From positions 25,877,901 through 25,941,900 of the forward strand of contig OX291549.1 of assembly GCA_946406115.1 (NCBI GenBank): a stretch of 64,000 nt of DNA. Direction: 5' to 3'. Of the stretch, positions 1 to 11,236 are shown piece by piece. The DNA comes from Apoda limacodes. Lineage: Eukaryota; Arthropoda; Insecta; Lepidoptera; Limacodidae. Position 1 is the first letter of the stretch, and each line of letters starts with the position of its first letter. Under the pieces are notes generated by a model that did not search any database, was not told where the DNA came from, and saw only the letters and a list, made by a program, of their open reading frames with translations. Made by a program: the position numbers and the translations under genes.

Positions 1-1028
1 ATGTTTTTATAGTTTATATGTATAATATGACATTGAGCGACGATATGGAAAAATCTGCTGCTATTTACCTTCGTCGCAGTATGGTTTTGCACGTTGCACG
101 TGGCACGTGTGAGCAAGACAGAATTAAACTGTGCCATGCTATGATCTCTTGTGCAATATTATGGCAACACAGAACCCGTGAACATTTTGTAAACTTTATA
201 TTTTTTCTGTCTTTTATTAAAAAATACCTGAGGTTAAGTTTTAATAATTTGTAAACCGTTAAAATTTAGACAACATTACAAATTTGCCATCAAACGAATT
301 CACTCTTCATAAACATTGTAAAAGGCGTTAACAATCATTTATACACACAGACACACACACACACACAGATATATATAAATATTTATTCTATATATATTTA
401 TTCTAGTTTATAATTTTCTTTACTAACTGTAACGTGCCTAACCAATAGAATCTTGATATAGACCATGTAAAACACGCAAAAGCGTACAATACACATAAGT
501 TCATAAATACAAAGTAGAATTCAGAGAACTTCGAAGTTAATTTTGTATGAAACGTAATATATATATATAAGTTTATATTATACGAAATATGAATCGGAAT
601 GACTACAGTTTTATTTGTAATTTAAATACAAAAATATGTAAGGCAACGATTATATTATATTATTATATGTATTATACTGTAAACTTTGCTCTAATGAATC
701 TTGCACCTTTTTTAGTTAGTTGAGGGGAGTTTGTTCAAGTTTAGTTAGTTTGCTAAAACAGTTAATTGTGGAACTACCACCATAAGAATTAGTATGCAGA
801 CCTTTAACTATAATACCTATGATAAAAGTAAGTAAGTAAAAGTTTAATTGATTATATAGATAAGACTCAAACTGTGAATTTTAGGCGTGAAAATACGCCG
901 AAACGCTTTTAGAAATGGATGATCACACAGTTTGCCTTACGCTTGAGACTTAGGGGGGCACTGCCTTGCTTCCAGGTATACAAATCTATCAAATCATAAC
1001 AATTTTCGTTTGCCAATATGATACTAAC
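1..1028. other. No exon recognised; intronic or flanking sequence
   Basis: This stretch should lie inside or beyond intron 5 of the minus-strand carboxypeptidase. I searched it for the continuation expected after the last visible exon (the R-L-W-R-K segment) and did not find it. It is AT-rich, with a short CA-type microsatellite at about 343-368. Confidence 0.4.
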
Positions 1029-1189
1029 ATTGGTAAAAGTGTAGTGGTATCCGTCAGGATTGACGGTAGGGAAGATGCGCCAGTCGAACTGATTCCTCAG
1101 AGCGATGATCCTTTCATCTTTACTGGTGAGCAGCTCGTTGATGAAGTACGTAGTCGTGGCGGGAGTTATCCACTCTCTAGCGTGGATAC
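1029..1189 (-). CDS. Carboxypeptidase exon 5: HARE zinc motif
   Basis: 161 bp. It begins by completing the Gly codon of GIHAREW and runs through the TTYFINELL helix to NPDGYHYTFTN. It ends at a GTTAGT donor exactly where the family continues with the substrate-binding Asn-Arg segment, so the break is an intron and not a truncation. Confidence 0.9.
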
Positions 1190-4100
1190 CTTACATAAGA
1201 AAACATTAACATATTAGCAATATTAACAAGATATGGCTCATATAATGGTATAGGAAACAGAAATTATGTCTGTTTCTTCATCTTCATCAAGAGAAAATTA
1301 ATTTATAAAGATATCAGCTTCAATTGCTAAGTTGCTATTACCTAATTGTATCGAAAAATTATACTTTCTGCAGTCACATTACATAATACGAGGTTATTGC
1401 CTTACCTGTTGTAGTTGGACTACAGGAGCACAGGCACAGAATCAATAATAATATTACCTAGCACAGGCCTATCATTATAGAAAGGAGGGTTAGGCCATAG
1501 TTCAACGCCGACGTTGTCGATCTAGTGGCCACTCTTAGCTTCACAATTGCTGACATAAAATAACAGCCGAAGCATGGAGACATTTACAACAAAATTGTCA
1601 ACCATCCAACGCCCGACATAACTTAATTTCACAATATATTGTTATTTTATGTTATTGTAAAGACTGGTCGTGGTCCACACGAGCTCCTTTAAATACAAGT
1701 GTTAGTTACAGCAATCCGCTAACTAAAATGAAGTGTTATTGTCTTTCTTTGCCTAAACTGGGATACTAACATTTATCAATCTCTTGGAAATATAAGTATG
1801 AATACTTTGTGTAAACTGCGCATGTGAGAAAAATGTAACAACAAAAATCACCTGACTCGATAAAAATTACTGGTTTTCCATTTTCTCCTCTTTGTTCAGG
1901 AGTGTCAATTTGTAATCCTAGTATCTGTCGACCTTCGTAGCTCTCTCCGCCAACAATCAGCTGCGTCGAGTCTGCATATGACTCGCTGACGTTTCGAAGA
2001 TAGTCGTATATCTATGAAAAGATATACGATAGGTAACCTAGTATTTATTTTAATAAGACCTATCTCAACATAAGTCCAAATCTTTGCAATATTTTGTGGA
2101 TTTGTAATAAAAGGTTTACAATATTGAATCTTTTTTGTAACTGGATTTTTATTGAAAACAATAATGTAATTGCCACGTCATCTCGAACACTATAAACTCT
2201 GGCTTCATATGGTCTGCTGAGACCAAAAGATCTCAAAATTGTAAGACAGTTTCCTAAACACATAATTCCAGCAGGATAAGTGCGTAAAAAGGAAAAAAAA
2301 ATTAAAGTTATAATTTTGTTTTTCCTTTCCGCTGACAGCTGACGATATTTAACTAGTGTAGTTTCGCGGCTTCATTAAATTATATAACAGCTGACGATAT
2401 TTCACTAGTGTAATTTCGCGGCTGCATTAATTCATATCACAGTTGACGATATTTTCATTAGTGTAATTCCGCGGCTACATTAATTCATATTAAAGTTGAC
2501 GATATTAGTGTAGTGACACTTGCTACTTATACATATGACCCATTGTACCTTTTTAGATATTGTAAGATTTCAGTAAATAATTAAAACTAATTTACTATTA
2601 AAATTTGTGAAGGAAACTACTTACCACATCCACATCATGGTAGGCGCTCCAAGAAAAGCCTTTCACGCGAAGGCTTGGTTCTCTCTCCAGGCGAATAATT
2701 CTGTTACAAATTAATACAAAAATAGATTTTAAATTTTAAAGATATATTAATTATTCAAATACTAAGACAATGAGTTACAATGAGTTTCACAATATTGTTC
2801 ATCACAAAGTTGTCCTAATTGAAGTATGTGAAAACACGTATGTTGTAACTTCGATTCTTGTGTCAAGGATAAACAAAAAATGATTCTTCGGTAGGTACTA
2901 AATAAGTTAGTTTTAAGTAAGAACCTAAGTAAGTAGTAGTCTGTAGTACTAACGTAGAACAAGCGAATCAAATTGATGCAGTTATACTTATTTAAACAAA
3001 ATAAACAAGTGCATGCGTTTAAAATTAAATTGTTATTAATTTACTTGCATTAGAAGGAAGTAACAAAATGTATTTATTTCCATATTTAAACCAACTAAGT
3101 TTAACAAAACTGAAAATTAGATCTGAAACCCGATATGGCTAAATTTGCAATAAGTTTAAATTTTTATAATTTACGAGCTAAGTAGATTAAATAATTTATA
3201 TTCAGATTAATACTATCTTGTTTTAGAGGAGTGGTTCTGTGAATCACACTTATTGCCTTTTTTGCCTACTCCACTGCAGGGGCACAGAATTCTTTTTGTA
3301 GGAGGACGCTTAGGTCACAGTCTATAACGGTAGCCTAACGCAGTAGTGTGTTTGCCACTCGACTATCACAGTTTTCAAGCCCCTCATAAGATCACTTGTC
3401 TTAACGACTGGTTTATAAACCCCAGGGGCATATTCCTTCCGGAAGACGAATGTAACTGGGCCACTAATTCTATAAAATATTTTGTTCTTACTCTGAATAG
3501 TCCTCATAAATTGTTTTTGTTGTTAATTCTTCTTTTAAAGCTTCCTTAAACTTTTGCAAAAGCTTTGGTGCTACCATTATTAGTAAAGTTCCATTCGTAT
3601 GACCAGCATATACCAAAGAATCCTGTTAAATAAGAAATCAGAAAATAAATTTAGTCTTAATTTTATCCTTACCAGAACGACACTCGTAATTATCCTGTAT
3701 TATTTTAATAACGAAGGTAATACATACATGGTTGTTATTGTTATTTAATTTTAAAATTTAAATAATATATATCGCAGTAACTTTTTAGGGTTCCGTACCT
3801 CAAAAGGTAAAAAGTAACCCTTATAGGGTCATTTTGTTGTTCGCCTATCTGTCTCTCTGTCTGTCAAGATCCTTTTTTCAGGAACACGTATAGGTATCAC
3901 GTTAAAATTAATATGAAATACTAAGATCCACGGTCCCTTGAAGTTATTAAATAAGTGAACTCAGTAAAAAAATGCGGCCAATTTTGTCGCATTTTTGGCA
4001 TTCACAAACAAATTAAAACCTATAGGGTTTTTCCAGTTGTCCTAGAATCATGAAATTTGACAGGAAGTAAAGTCTTACATCACAGATATATAAAAAAACC

Positions 4101-5296
4101 GAAAATCGTAAATTTGTAATTATAACACAAAAAAAACAAAGTTTGTCTATCTAATTGTCAAGACCCTTTGACTTAAGAACGCGTAGAGTTATCAAATTGA
4201 AATAAATATCAAATACAAAGGTCTACGGTCCCTTAAAGCTGTAAAAAAAAAACAATCTTTTATAACAACGCATTAAAAAAACCTGCCATTTTTTATGCAT
4301 ATTTAGGTATTCAGTTATTCTGAAATAAATCATAACCTATACGGTACTTCCTGTTGTTCTAGAATCATGAAATTTGATACGAAGCAAGATCTTAGATCAC
4401 AAACATAGGACAAAATCCGAAATTTGTTAATTTGTAGTTAAAACATATTAAAAAAAAAATGTTTGTCTGTCTGTCAGGACCCTTTTAAGAAAGCGCGGAG
4501 TCAAGTTGAAATTAATATCAAATAGTAAAGTCTACTGGCACTTAATGTAAAAAAATTAAGCTTCGAAGTCGATGTGAAAAAAAATATGCCCAAAATACGG
4601 AAATTTTTATTGCATATTGTGACACAAATTAATCAAAACCTATGAGGTACTTCCCGTTGACCTAGGAGACTTGCTCTTATGATGGAAAAGTTATCTACAT
4701 ATAATAAGTTTGTACGGGACCCTCGGTGCGCGAGGCAGACTCACAGGTATCATTACAGAACTAGTATAAATCAAAATTTGATAATTTAATGTATATTTGA
4801 CGGTTTTTGTATCTATGTTTTCACGATTTTTATTTCCCAAAGGGAGTAAACAGCGACTGAGAACACATTTACATCACAATGTGGAGAACAACTGCTTTTC
4901 ACCAACGACTTTGGTGCTGCATGCCAGGGGTCGAACCCATCACCGCAATATTTGTCGTTAATCACCAGCTTGAAAAATATTTAGTGGTAAAGTTCATGAC
5001 CAGGGATACAATAATATACCCCTTAGTAAATCATGATTGCCGCTTACTTTTTAAGAAAAATACAGTGAATGCCTACGGATTTGTCCGCTTTATAAATGAA
5101 GAAGTACATCAAATATTCATTTACTTACATCATAGTTTTTCATAACATGTAATAAATCGGTTATAGCATAAGTATCACCCGTTACTTCGATCAATTTATA
5201 GTTTTTATACGACCTATACGTAGAACCTGCAGGGGCCGTAGATGCAAGGTTTATAACCAAAGTTACTATCATAATAATTGTAATTAATAATTTCAT
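1029..5296 (-). CDS. M14 zinc carboxypeptidase (A/B type), 5' half, five exons
   Basis: Secreted digestive-type metallocarboxypeptidase, made as a zymogen, that removes C-terminal residues from peptides. Exons in transcript order are 5296-5129, 3622-3492, 2700-2625, 2011-1852 and 1189-1029. They sum to 696 bp, or 232 codons without a stop, and the intron phases (0, 2, 0, 1, 0) agree at each junction. Residues 1-20 are a hydrophobic signal peptide (MKLLITIIMIVTLV). Residues about 25-125 resemble the M14 activation peptide, with VYAGHTNGTLL and APKLLQKFKEAL. The catalytic domain begins near FSWSAYHDVDVIYDYL. It carries GIHAREWITP, where H and E of HARE are two of the three zinc ligands, and then FDWRIFPTVNPDGYHY. 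The rest, including the third zinc ligand and the catalytic Glu, lies left of the window; the family is usually about 420 residues. No frame disruption is visible in these exons. The family call is firm; specificity cannot be read. Confidence 0.9.
1852..2011 (-). CDS. Carboxypeptidase exon 4: catalytic domain, N-terminal part
   Basis: 160 bp with a TTCATAG acceptor and a GTGATT donor. It encodes IYDYLRNVSES, then GGESYEGRQILGLQI, then GKPVIFIES. This is the canonical run that leads into the zinc-binding HARE motif in the next exon. Confidence 0.9.
2336..2515. repeat. Minisatellite, period 52-53 bp, about 3.4 copies
   Basis: Direct repeats begin at 2336, 2388, 2440 and 2493, each opening with a CAG(C/T)TGACGATAT motif followed by ACTAGTGTA and CGCGGCT. 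The array lies in carboxypeptidase intron 3. Confidence 0.85.
2625..2700 (-). CDS. Carboxypeptidase exon 3: propeptide to mature enzyme junction
   Basis: 76 bp with a GTAACAG acceptor and a GTAAGT donor. It encodes a basic stretch (IIRLEREPSLRVKG) followed by FSWSAYHDVDV. The first is a plausible trypsin-activation region, and the second is the usual start of the catalytic domain. Confidence 0.87.
3492..3622 (-). CDS. Carboxypeptidase exon 2: propeptide
   Basis: 131 bp, entered in phase 0 after an AACAG acceptor and left in phase 2 at TCAGA followed by GTAAGA. It encodes the VYAGHTNGTLL and APKLLQKFKEAL segments typical of the activation domain. Confidence 0.85.
3788..4745. mobile_element. 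GGTTCCGTA-ended interspersed element with a threefold internal repeat
   Basis: The left end reads GGGTTCCGTA and the right end has the near inverse TGTACGGGACCCTC. Related ends occur at 14,930, 31,601 and 45,845. Inside, a roughly 290-bp module (a GTCTGTC run, then an ACGGTCCCTT-like segment, then a Lepidoptera-type AATCATGAAATTTGA segment) is repeated three times with divergence. No coding capacity is seen. The element sits in carboxypeptidase intron 1. Confidence 0.6.
5129..5296 (-). CDS. Carboxypeptidase exon 1: signal peptide and start of propeptide
   Basis: Fifty-six codons, starting at the ATG at 5296-5294, which opens directly into a hydrophobic signal core. The exon ends at a consensus donor (GAT followed by GTAAGT). 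The YKNYKLIEV stretch matches the usual first strand of M14 propeptides. An upstream in-frame methionine exists, but it would add a non-hydrophobic leader before the signal peptide, so the later ATG is preferred. Confidence 0.88.
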
Positions 5297-5381
5297 CTTT
5301 ACTATTACTATTAGACGCGTATGTTGTTTGAAACGGTATAATAGACTACATGAACCGTCATGTGTAGATGTCATTTAGATC

Positions 5382-5387
5382 AGATAA
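5382..5387 (+). promoter_or_regulatory. GATA-type motif upstream of the carboxypeptidase
   Basis: AGATAA lies about 85 bp upstream of the predicted start codon. GATA factors commonly drive insect midgut genes. A six-base match has little weight alone, and no clear TATA box or initiator was identified. Confidence 0.2.
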
Positions 5388-5483
5388 CAATACTCAATAC
5401 TTACACATACTTCAGATATTTGTTTATGCACTTAGGTTGTGCAATGTGCATGCTACGTAAATACGTAATAGATTTATTTATTT

Positions 5484-5705
5484 ACTAGCTTTTGCCCGTA
5501 GTTCCCCCCGCTCTAAATTTGGTAATCGGTGTAGGATTTCAATGGCAACAGCTCCATTATAGAAAAAAACCGACTCACATTTTGTGTTTTCAAGTAGCCT
5601 ATGTCCGCGTAACTATCTTCATGCCAAATTTCATCTTAATCGATACAGCAGTTTAAGTGTAAAGAGGTACCTACTTCACATACAGATCGACAGAGCTACT
5701 TTATA
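5484..5705 (+). repeat. Lepidopteran interspersed repeat, 3' end type
   Basis: It contains TTTTCAAGTAGCCTATGTCC, CCAAATTTCATCTTAATCG and CAGTTTAAGTGTAAAGAGG in order. The same module recurs at about 31,935-32,125, 37,776-37,966 and, reversed, 15,440-15,620. It looks like the conserved 3' part of a non-autonomous retroelement just upstream of the carboxypeptidase gene. Confidence 0.55.
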
Positions 5706-5926
5706 TATGGATGTGGATTGATTTCAAAATTTATTGATGAGCACATTTTGATAAGATTTGGAAAGATATAATTGGTCTATAATGTTCTTTGTGCGCTTTA
5801 AACGTTTGTAGTCTAATTTTTTATTTGAATAGTAGAGTAGAAATTTCTTAGGATGGTTATAGTATTTCTGGTTTTTTTTTTTCGTTTTTGATTTTTTTTT
5901 TATTTTTTATATTATTATTTTTTTCG

Positions 5927-6190
5927 TTATCCCTTAAAGGATAAATGAGGATGGTAAGTTTCTATGAAAAATCCGTCAATTTTGAAAGTAAATGCATGAT
6001 TGATTGTGTTAGCGAGACTAGTTTCGACGACCTCCTTTAGTAGCCCCCTTCCCCTCCCCTCGCACGACGCCGACGTTGTGCCCGATTCGATCTGGCTGGG
6101 CCGGGGTATGTTTCGGTAAAGATAAGCGATGACGCAATGACCTTTCTCTTCGTACGATCGACTGCGTGCCGACTCTCGCCCGGTTGGCAA
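5927..6190 (-). mobile_element. Retroelement 5'-region fragment
   Basis: Read on the minus strand, this GC-rich stretch shares CGTCGGCGTCGTG, a GGGAGG run and GAGAT/GGTCGT..GAGACTA..CTCGCT with 61,970-62,080 on the plus strand. The shared order suggests the same kind of non-LTR 5' untranslated region. No protein domain is visible. Confidence 0.4.
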
Positions 6191-6660
6191 ATTAGTTCTG
6201 GAATAGTCGCGGACGACTTCACACGTGTACTCCTATCTTCCCGTCAGTTGGAAATACCAAGTTGTGGTATCGACTCGTGTTTGATAGATACGTATAGTTT
6301 AGTGACCGCGTTTGATACAGTGAAGTAATTGAACATTAAAACGGGAAAAAGGCAAAGTGTTCTATATATAGTGAAACTACTGTTCGTCGTGTTTTCGGCT
6401 CGAGTTGGACAGATTTACCTACAGATAAGTGTTCGTGTGTTGTTCAACAAATTTTCAAAAAGGGACAGTGTTCCTGGTGCACGGCCTTCGGCTCGTCTTC
6501 GAACTGCGCTAGAAAAGGACACTTTTGCACGTCGTGCTCGGTCCACCGTGACAGGCTGCAGAGTGACACAACATATTATTTTCTCTTATCCCATTGTATT
6601 GATATCCTTAACGTGAAATTCGACGATAGAACAGACTGACAGGTACTCCTTCGGTCGAGA
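6191..6660 (+). other. GC-richer segment with a Cys-rich stop-to-stop frame
   Basis: From about 6340 to 6657 one plus-strand frame is open without an ATG. It contains KCSC, then GQCSWC, then NCARKGHFCTSCSVH, a Cys/His spacing like a small zinc-binding module. Upstream the sequence has 5'-UTR-like character, with a TCAGTT at about 6244. It could be a decayed element's leader or an orphan exon. I do not recognise a family, and the frame may be chance. Confidence 0.2.
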
Positions 6661-7522
6661 CTGCAGTCACATAAGGTGGATCATAAATATACAAAATGAT
6701 TGCTCAAAACTTGGTCATAAGTCAATGTAACTTTGCGCTTGTGTCTATTCTATAACCCGCATACACAGCAATACAGCTAAAGCAAACATATACTCATCAT
6801 TGTAATAATTGTATTGCTTAAGAAGTACTTTTTTTTTCGGAGGTAGGTAGATTCTATTTTATGTTCCTAAAATTATTTTTTTAATAAATGGTAATTGGAA
6901 ACTTGATTGCCACGTAAACTCTTCGGTAGTTGGAGGCGACCAGCGCGGCGCTGGTTCTTTCGGATTTAAGATTAAAAATCGTTGTTACTTAGTTTAGCAA
7001 TAAAAGCAGGTATTCACATGCAGCCAATGTAGCTATGATCCAGCCCTCTTGTCTATTCCTCTGGATCCCGGGATGCTCAGGTGGTCTGAAGTCTTGTGGT
7101 TTGATGTCACTAGGTTCGCGAGCGAAGAAAAAAAATATGCAAAAAAGACTGCCTCCGACACAGTCCAAGCGAATATGTGTGCTACGAGGATTCGATTATA
7201 TCTTCAAAGACCTCATTAGTGAGTGGGCTGTGTTGACGTTTCACCAATCCACTAACTGGATAATTTCATAAGCAAACTTTAAAATCATAGAAGTGCCTGC
7301 TCCTTAGAACCAAGCAACAAGCGATGTAACAACAAAGATTTGCTTATAAGCAGTTAAATTGGCGATATCTGATCCCCCGGGCTTGAAAGAGCGGCTATCA
7401 AAGTAAAGAAAAATAGTTTGAGGTAAATTAACCTACTTTAATATAAATAATTATTTATTATGAAAAAATGAATACTAAAGAAAATTAATAATTAAGTAAG
7501 CCTTAATTGACTATATTAAACT
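6661..7522. other. No gene recognised
   Basis: AT-rich intergenic sequence. The longest open frames here have no recognisable domain and no splice context. Confidence 0.4.
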
Positions 7523-9050
7523 GTTTTATTGTGCAGGTAGAGGGCATAATTTTACGACTGGTCTCTGATAAACACCACTTTTGGCTTTTACCGAAGCTAC
7601 GCGGACAGTCCCATCCCTACCTGGAAAGGTTTTTACTGTAAGGCCTAGTGGCCAGTGTAAGGGAGCAATACTGTCCTGATTTACAATTACGACTTGCCCC
7701 TCAACAATAGGATTACTTGGAGTGTTCCATCGTTGACAAACTTGCAGAGTATGTAAAATTTCGTTTCGCCATCTACTCCAGAAAGACTGAATATTCTGAT
7801 TTAATAGTTGATAGCGATCAACTAACTGAACACTACTAGATACTGGTGCGGCTGGAAAATGCGTAAGAGGAACTACGTTTAAAAAATGAGCGGGAGTTAA
7901 AGCTAATGGCCCTGCAGGATCTGTAGTCAATACAGACTATGGGCGGGAATTAAGTATGGCCTCAATTTGAGTTAAATAGTTATAAGTTCTTCTTGAGACA
8001 GTAGTTGCTGACTTAGTCCTAAAAAAATTGGGTTTTTACACATTTAACAGTGCTTTCCCGACAACCGCCAGAATGAGGCGCGTTAGGTGGTATAAAATTC
8101 CAATTTATGCGATTTTCAGTCAATTCTTTCTCCCAATGCTGTTGGTACTCATTACGTAAAAACTTATATAAATCGCGTAAATATGTTTTTGTGCCTACAA
8201 AATTTGTTCCATGAGCCGAATGCATACATGTTTTAAAGCAGAGAGAAAACAAACTGTGCTTAAGTCAGATGCTCCCTCGCAGTCTGGTAGTGTGGTCGAC
8301 TGCTGTGCAGAGGGTGTGGGTTCGATTCCCGCACAGGACAAACATTTATGTAATAATCATTTGTGTTTGTCTTGAGTCTGGGTATAATTATGTATGATAT
8401 GTATGTATTTACAAAAAAAAAGTAATATTTGTATTTGTATCCGTTGTTTGGTATCCATAACACAAGCTTTGCTTACTTTGGGGCCAGACGGCGCTGTGTG
8501 TAATGTCCAAATATATTATTATTATATTATTATTATTATAATTCTATGTGAACTGCACGAGTAGTTACGCATGTAAATATGCATATATATGCCTTATGAC
8601 GCTTAATTCCTCTGCGTCTTATAGGAGCACAGTATAGAGGACCGGCATAGTCACAGCCTCAAAAAATAAAGGCCTTATCTACTCGATTCACTCTTGAAGA
8701 GGGTAAATTGGAAGGGAAGCACGTGGTTTTACCTCAAAACAGAGGTTACACTTATGTATTCTCTGGCGTTTTATTTGTCGAGCTGATATAATCCAATATG
8801 TAAGTCTTAAGACTGACATAAGATTCTCGGGACCAGTGTGAACGTTTTTCTTGTGAAAGTGATCAATTAGAATTTCCACAATATGATCACGACACGGTAA
8901 CAACATTGGATGTCTACAATAAAAGTTTTCACTAGAATTCGATAACCAACCACCAACTCGGATTATGCCGTTATCGCGAAAAGGGTTTAATTTTTGCAAT
9001 GCAGAAGAACATGGTTTACTGCTAATAAAGTTTATTTTAGATATTTCCAT
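7523..9050 (-). pseudogene. BEL/Pao LTR retrotransposon remnant, integrase region
   Basis: Three pieces of a Pao-type integrase occur in correct order on the minus strand. At 9050-8688 is the zinc-binding H2C2 domain (HFHKKNVHTGPENL, CNLCF). At about 8670-8600 is a core start resembling DYAGPLY. At 8252-8019 is the integrase core with HGTNFVGTKTYLRDL and IPPNAPHSGG. At 7930-7523 is the C-terminal DUF5641-type domain, with a W..RW..EIL segment, GQVVIVNQD and a final KLCPLPAQ. The expected Asp-Asn before GTNF is altered and the region between core start and core is missing. Stops, a frame break and a SINE interrupt it. No LTR was identified. It is a fossil. Confidence 0.82.
8262..8540 (+). mobile_element. 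tRNA-derived SINE (HaSE-like)
   Basis: The tRNA-like head carries a perfect B box, GGTTCGATTCC, at 8319-8329 and an A-box-like stretch near 8277-8288. The tail has CCATAACACAAGCTTTGCTT, then GGGGCCAGACGGCGC and GTGTGTAATGTCC, and ends in an ATT-type run. This head and tail arrangement is that of abundant noctuid SINEs. It splits the BEL/Pao integrase, so it inserted later. Confidence 0.8.
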
Positions 9051-9489
9051 AGTTTAATGACATATGGTATATTACTGATATGATGATTTATATTTTATGA
9101 TTTTTTTAAAAGAGTAACTATTTATTATTATTAGTTTCTTGCCGGATTCTTCTCGTTGGAAATCAACATTGTGAACCTAAGGATGGTTGGAAGGTTTCAA
9201 AAAATAGTATTTCATATCTTTGACGATTTAAAAGTGTTTGTAAAAGCCTCATTTGGATAGAAGCATTTGACTTTGACTTTTGACTTTGAAATATCTATAC
9301 AAATAATAGGTAAGTAGGTTTATTATATTTATTTGAATTTTACCTTATTCAGTACCAATGGTACTATGCTGACGATATCTTGGCCACCCATCACGAGACT
9401 CAATACATTTCTGATAGATAAAAAATATTGTTTTAATTGTAATTTAAAAGTTCTAATTGTATTCAATTCGCATATGGGTGGGGGGAGGT

Positions 9490-10200
9490 TGTTTTAGCAC
9501 TTGGTGACTGCATACCTAAAACTTCGACAAAATGCCGTCGTACGATGCTGAGGTATTTTTAAAACATTATTGAGTATCCTCATTTCACGTGTAGCATCTA
9601 CGCGGGTGAATGTTGAAAATAAATCGCGACCACGCATTTTGTACTCTTCGTACAGTACGTTCGATTTTTTCCAGCAGACTGGGCCCATACACAACATCTG
9701 CATAACTTAGCTTCGACAGAGCAGGTGAGTAACACAGTAATGTGCGTAGATCTTCACTCGAAAGGTCACGTATACGGTACAAAACTTTGAGCCTGTAACA
9801 GCAATTTTACGCAATCTCGAAGATGTGTCCCTCAAAACAAAGCCCGCACTATTCATCAGTACGCCTAAGTTTCGGGTTTCTGTTTTCCAAGAATACTGAC
9901 ATAAAGATTTGTACTACCTTTACAGTCTATTTGCCAATTTGAACCCAGTACAATATATTTAGACTTAAATAGATTTAAAACTAATGTGTTTGTCTCTGAC
10001 CATAAAGCTATGTTGTGTTAATCCTGGTTAATTTTGGCGCGCTGTCAGTTTCCTGGGGATCAAATAATAAATACACTAATGTCATCTGCATACAAATGGT
10101 ACTTACAATGTTTAATTCTAATACAGACATCTGCCGTTTAAAGTATTAAGAGAATAGAACCTAGTATAGAACCTTAACGAACTCCTCTATCCATTTTTTG
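9490..10200 (-). pseudogene. Non-LTR retrotransposon remnant, RT palm to C-terminus
   Basis: On the minus strand, broken by stops and frame changes, the order is GSILGSILL, then HLYADDIS (the RT active-site motif with both Asp), then NLGVLMNSAGF, then KLSYADVVYGPSLLEKIERT. This is the usual order of RT palm, thumb and C-terminal region in APE-type non-LTR elements. There is no endonuclease, and both ends are eroded. Confidence 0.72.
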
Positions 10201-11011
10201 CACACTACCTATGCATTTAAGTATATTAAACCTCACAAACTACGCAGAAATATCCGCAGATCACCGCAATAATGCTCAGAACGCGGTGTGTTTTTTGTCG
10301 CTACGCGTTTTACAGATGAAGGGGTTAGCGCGCACCAAATCTTATGTAACTATTTATAATACGCACTGCGACATGCCACGCTGCAGTGCACACACAGCCT
10401 TAAAATGTCGAGTTGACAACTAAAGAGTTCTTCATATAAGTTTGCACGTATTAAAATGCGGAGCGATGATTCTATCGTGTATTGTTTTGATAAATCTCAT
10501 TCACAATAGTTCCTTTACCACGCAGAAGCTTACATGGCCAGTCTAGACGTAGAAACTCTTCTCAAAAATCAAAATTATACACCTTGAGAAATTTCCCACC
10601 TAACTCTGGTTTTCTTGGACCAATATGTGAGTTAATCCTTCCCTATTATTTTTTTTCAATGCCTTGTCTAAATTTCTTTGGCATCGTGAGATGTTGTCCC
10701 TATTAAAACATTTATTTTAAATTGTGTCTGATCATTCAAAATATGAAAGCAATTTTCCGTTGTCAGACTCAAGTTCTTTCACAAGACGGTGAAATTTTTG
10801 TTTATTCGATCTAATTGGTTTATGGAATAAACTCAATAACTTCTATGTTTTTTTACTTTTTAGAAGTTACGCTAGCTAATACAAGGTGACATTTTTTGAG
10901 CACAGTCTGAAAGAATACATTTGTTTTTTTAAGTTAAATTCATAGTTAAAAAAGAATTATTACAAAAGAATGGTATGTAGAACACTACATACCTATTGAC
11001 AACTGCCTCAA
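10201..11011. other. No gene recognised
   Basis: Intergenic sequence. I see no splice-bounded open frame or named repeat. Confidence 0.35.
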
Positions 11012-11236
11012 GGCCCCAGATACTTCACACTAGCGCCGCCACTAAATATTGTTTATTTGTTCTTCGTACAAAGCGTACTTTAAAAGAGAGATAAAATAAA
11101 AAATACTTTCTAACTTAACTCGACTTAACTGACACAGTTTTACAAAGAAATTTGTATAGTTTGTAGAAAATTTCTGTGAGTTTTGATCCGGGTACAGCAA
11201 TATCTAGTGGCGGTGCTAGTGTAAAGTATATGGAAC
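11012..11236. mobile_element. MITE with TIR of about 37 bp
   Basis: The left end (ACTTCACACTAGCGCCGCCA core) and the right end (TGGCGGTGCTAGTGTAAAGT core) are imperfect inverted repeats. The interior is AT-rich and non-coding. A second, more decayed copy lies at about 13,718-13,928. Confidence 0.72.

Noticed and set aside
2060..2263. Minus-strand frame with YEARVYSVR, resembling a carboxypeptidase propeptide
   Set aside because: The true propeptide is in exons at 5,129 and 3,492, whose phases fit. This frame lies in intron 3 and has no suitable splice sites.
2336..2515. CRISPR-like spaced repeats
   Set aside because: The repeats are contiguous, degenerate 52-bp units in a eukaryotic intron without unique spacers.
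3322..3507. Minus-strand frame downstream of carboxypeptidase exon 2
   Set aside because: It begins inside exon 2 and runs in another frame past the donor; the segment does not resemble M14 and has no acceptor.
8275..8345. Possible tRNA gene (perfect B box)
   Set aside because: The B box belongs to a SINE head followed by the standard SINE tail; no complete cloverleaf is present.
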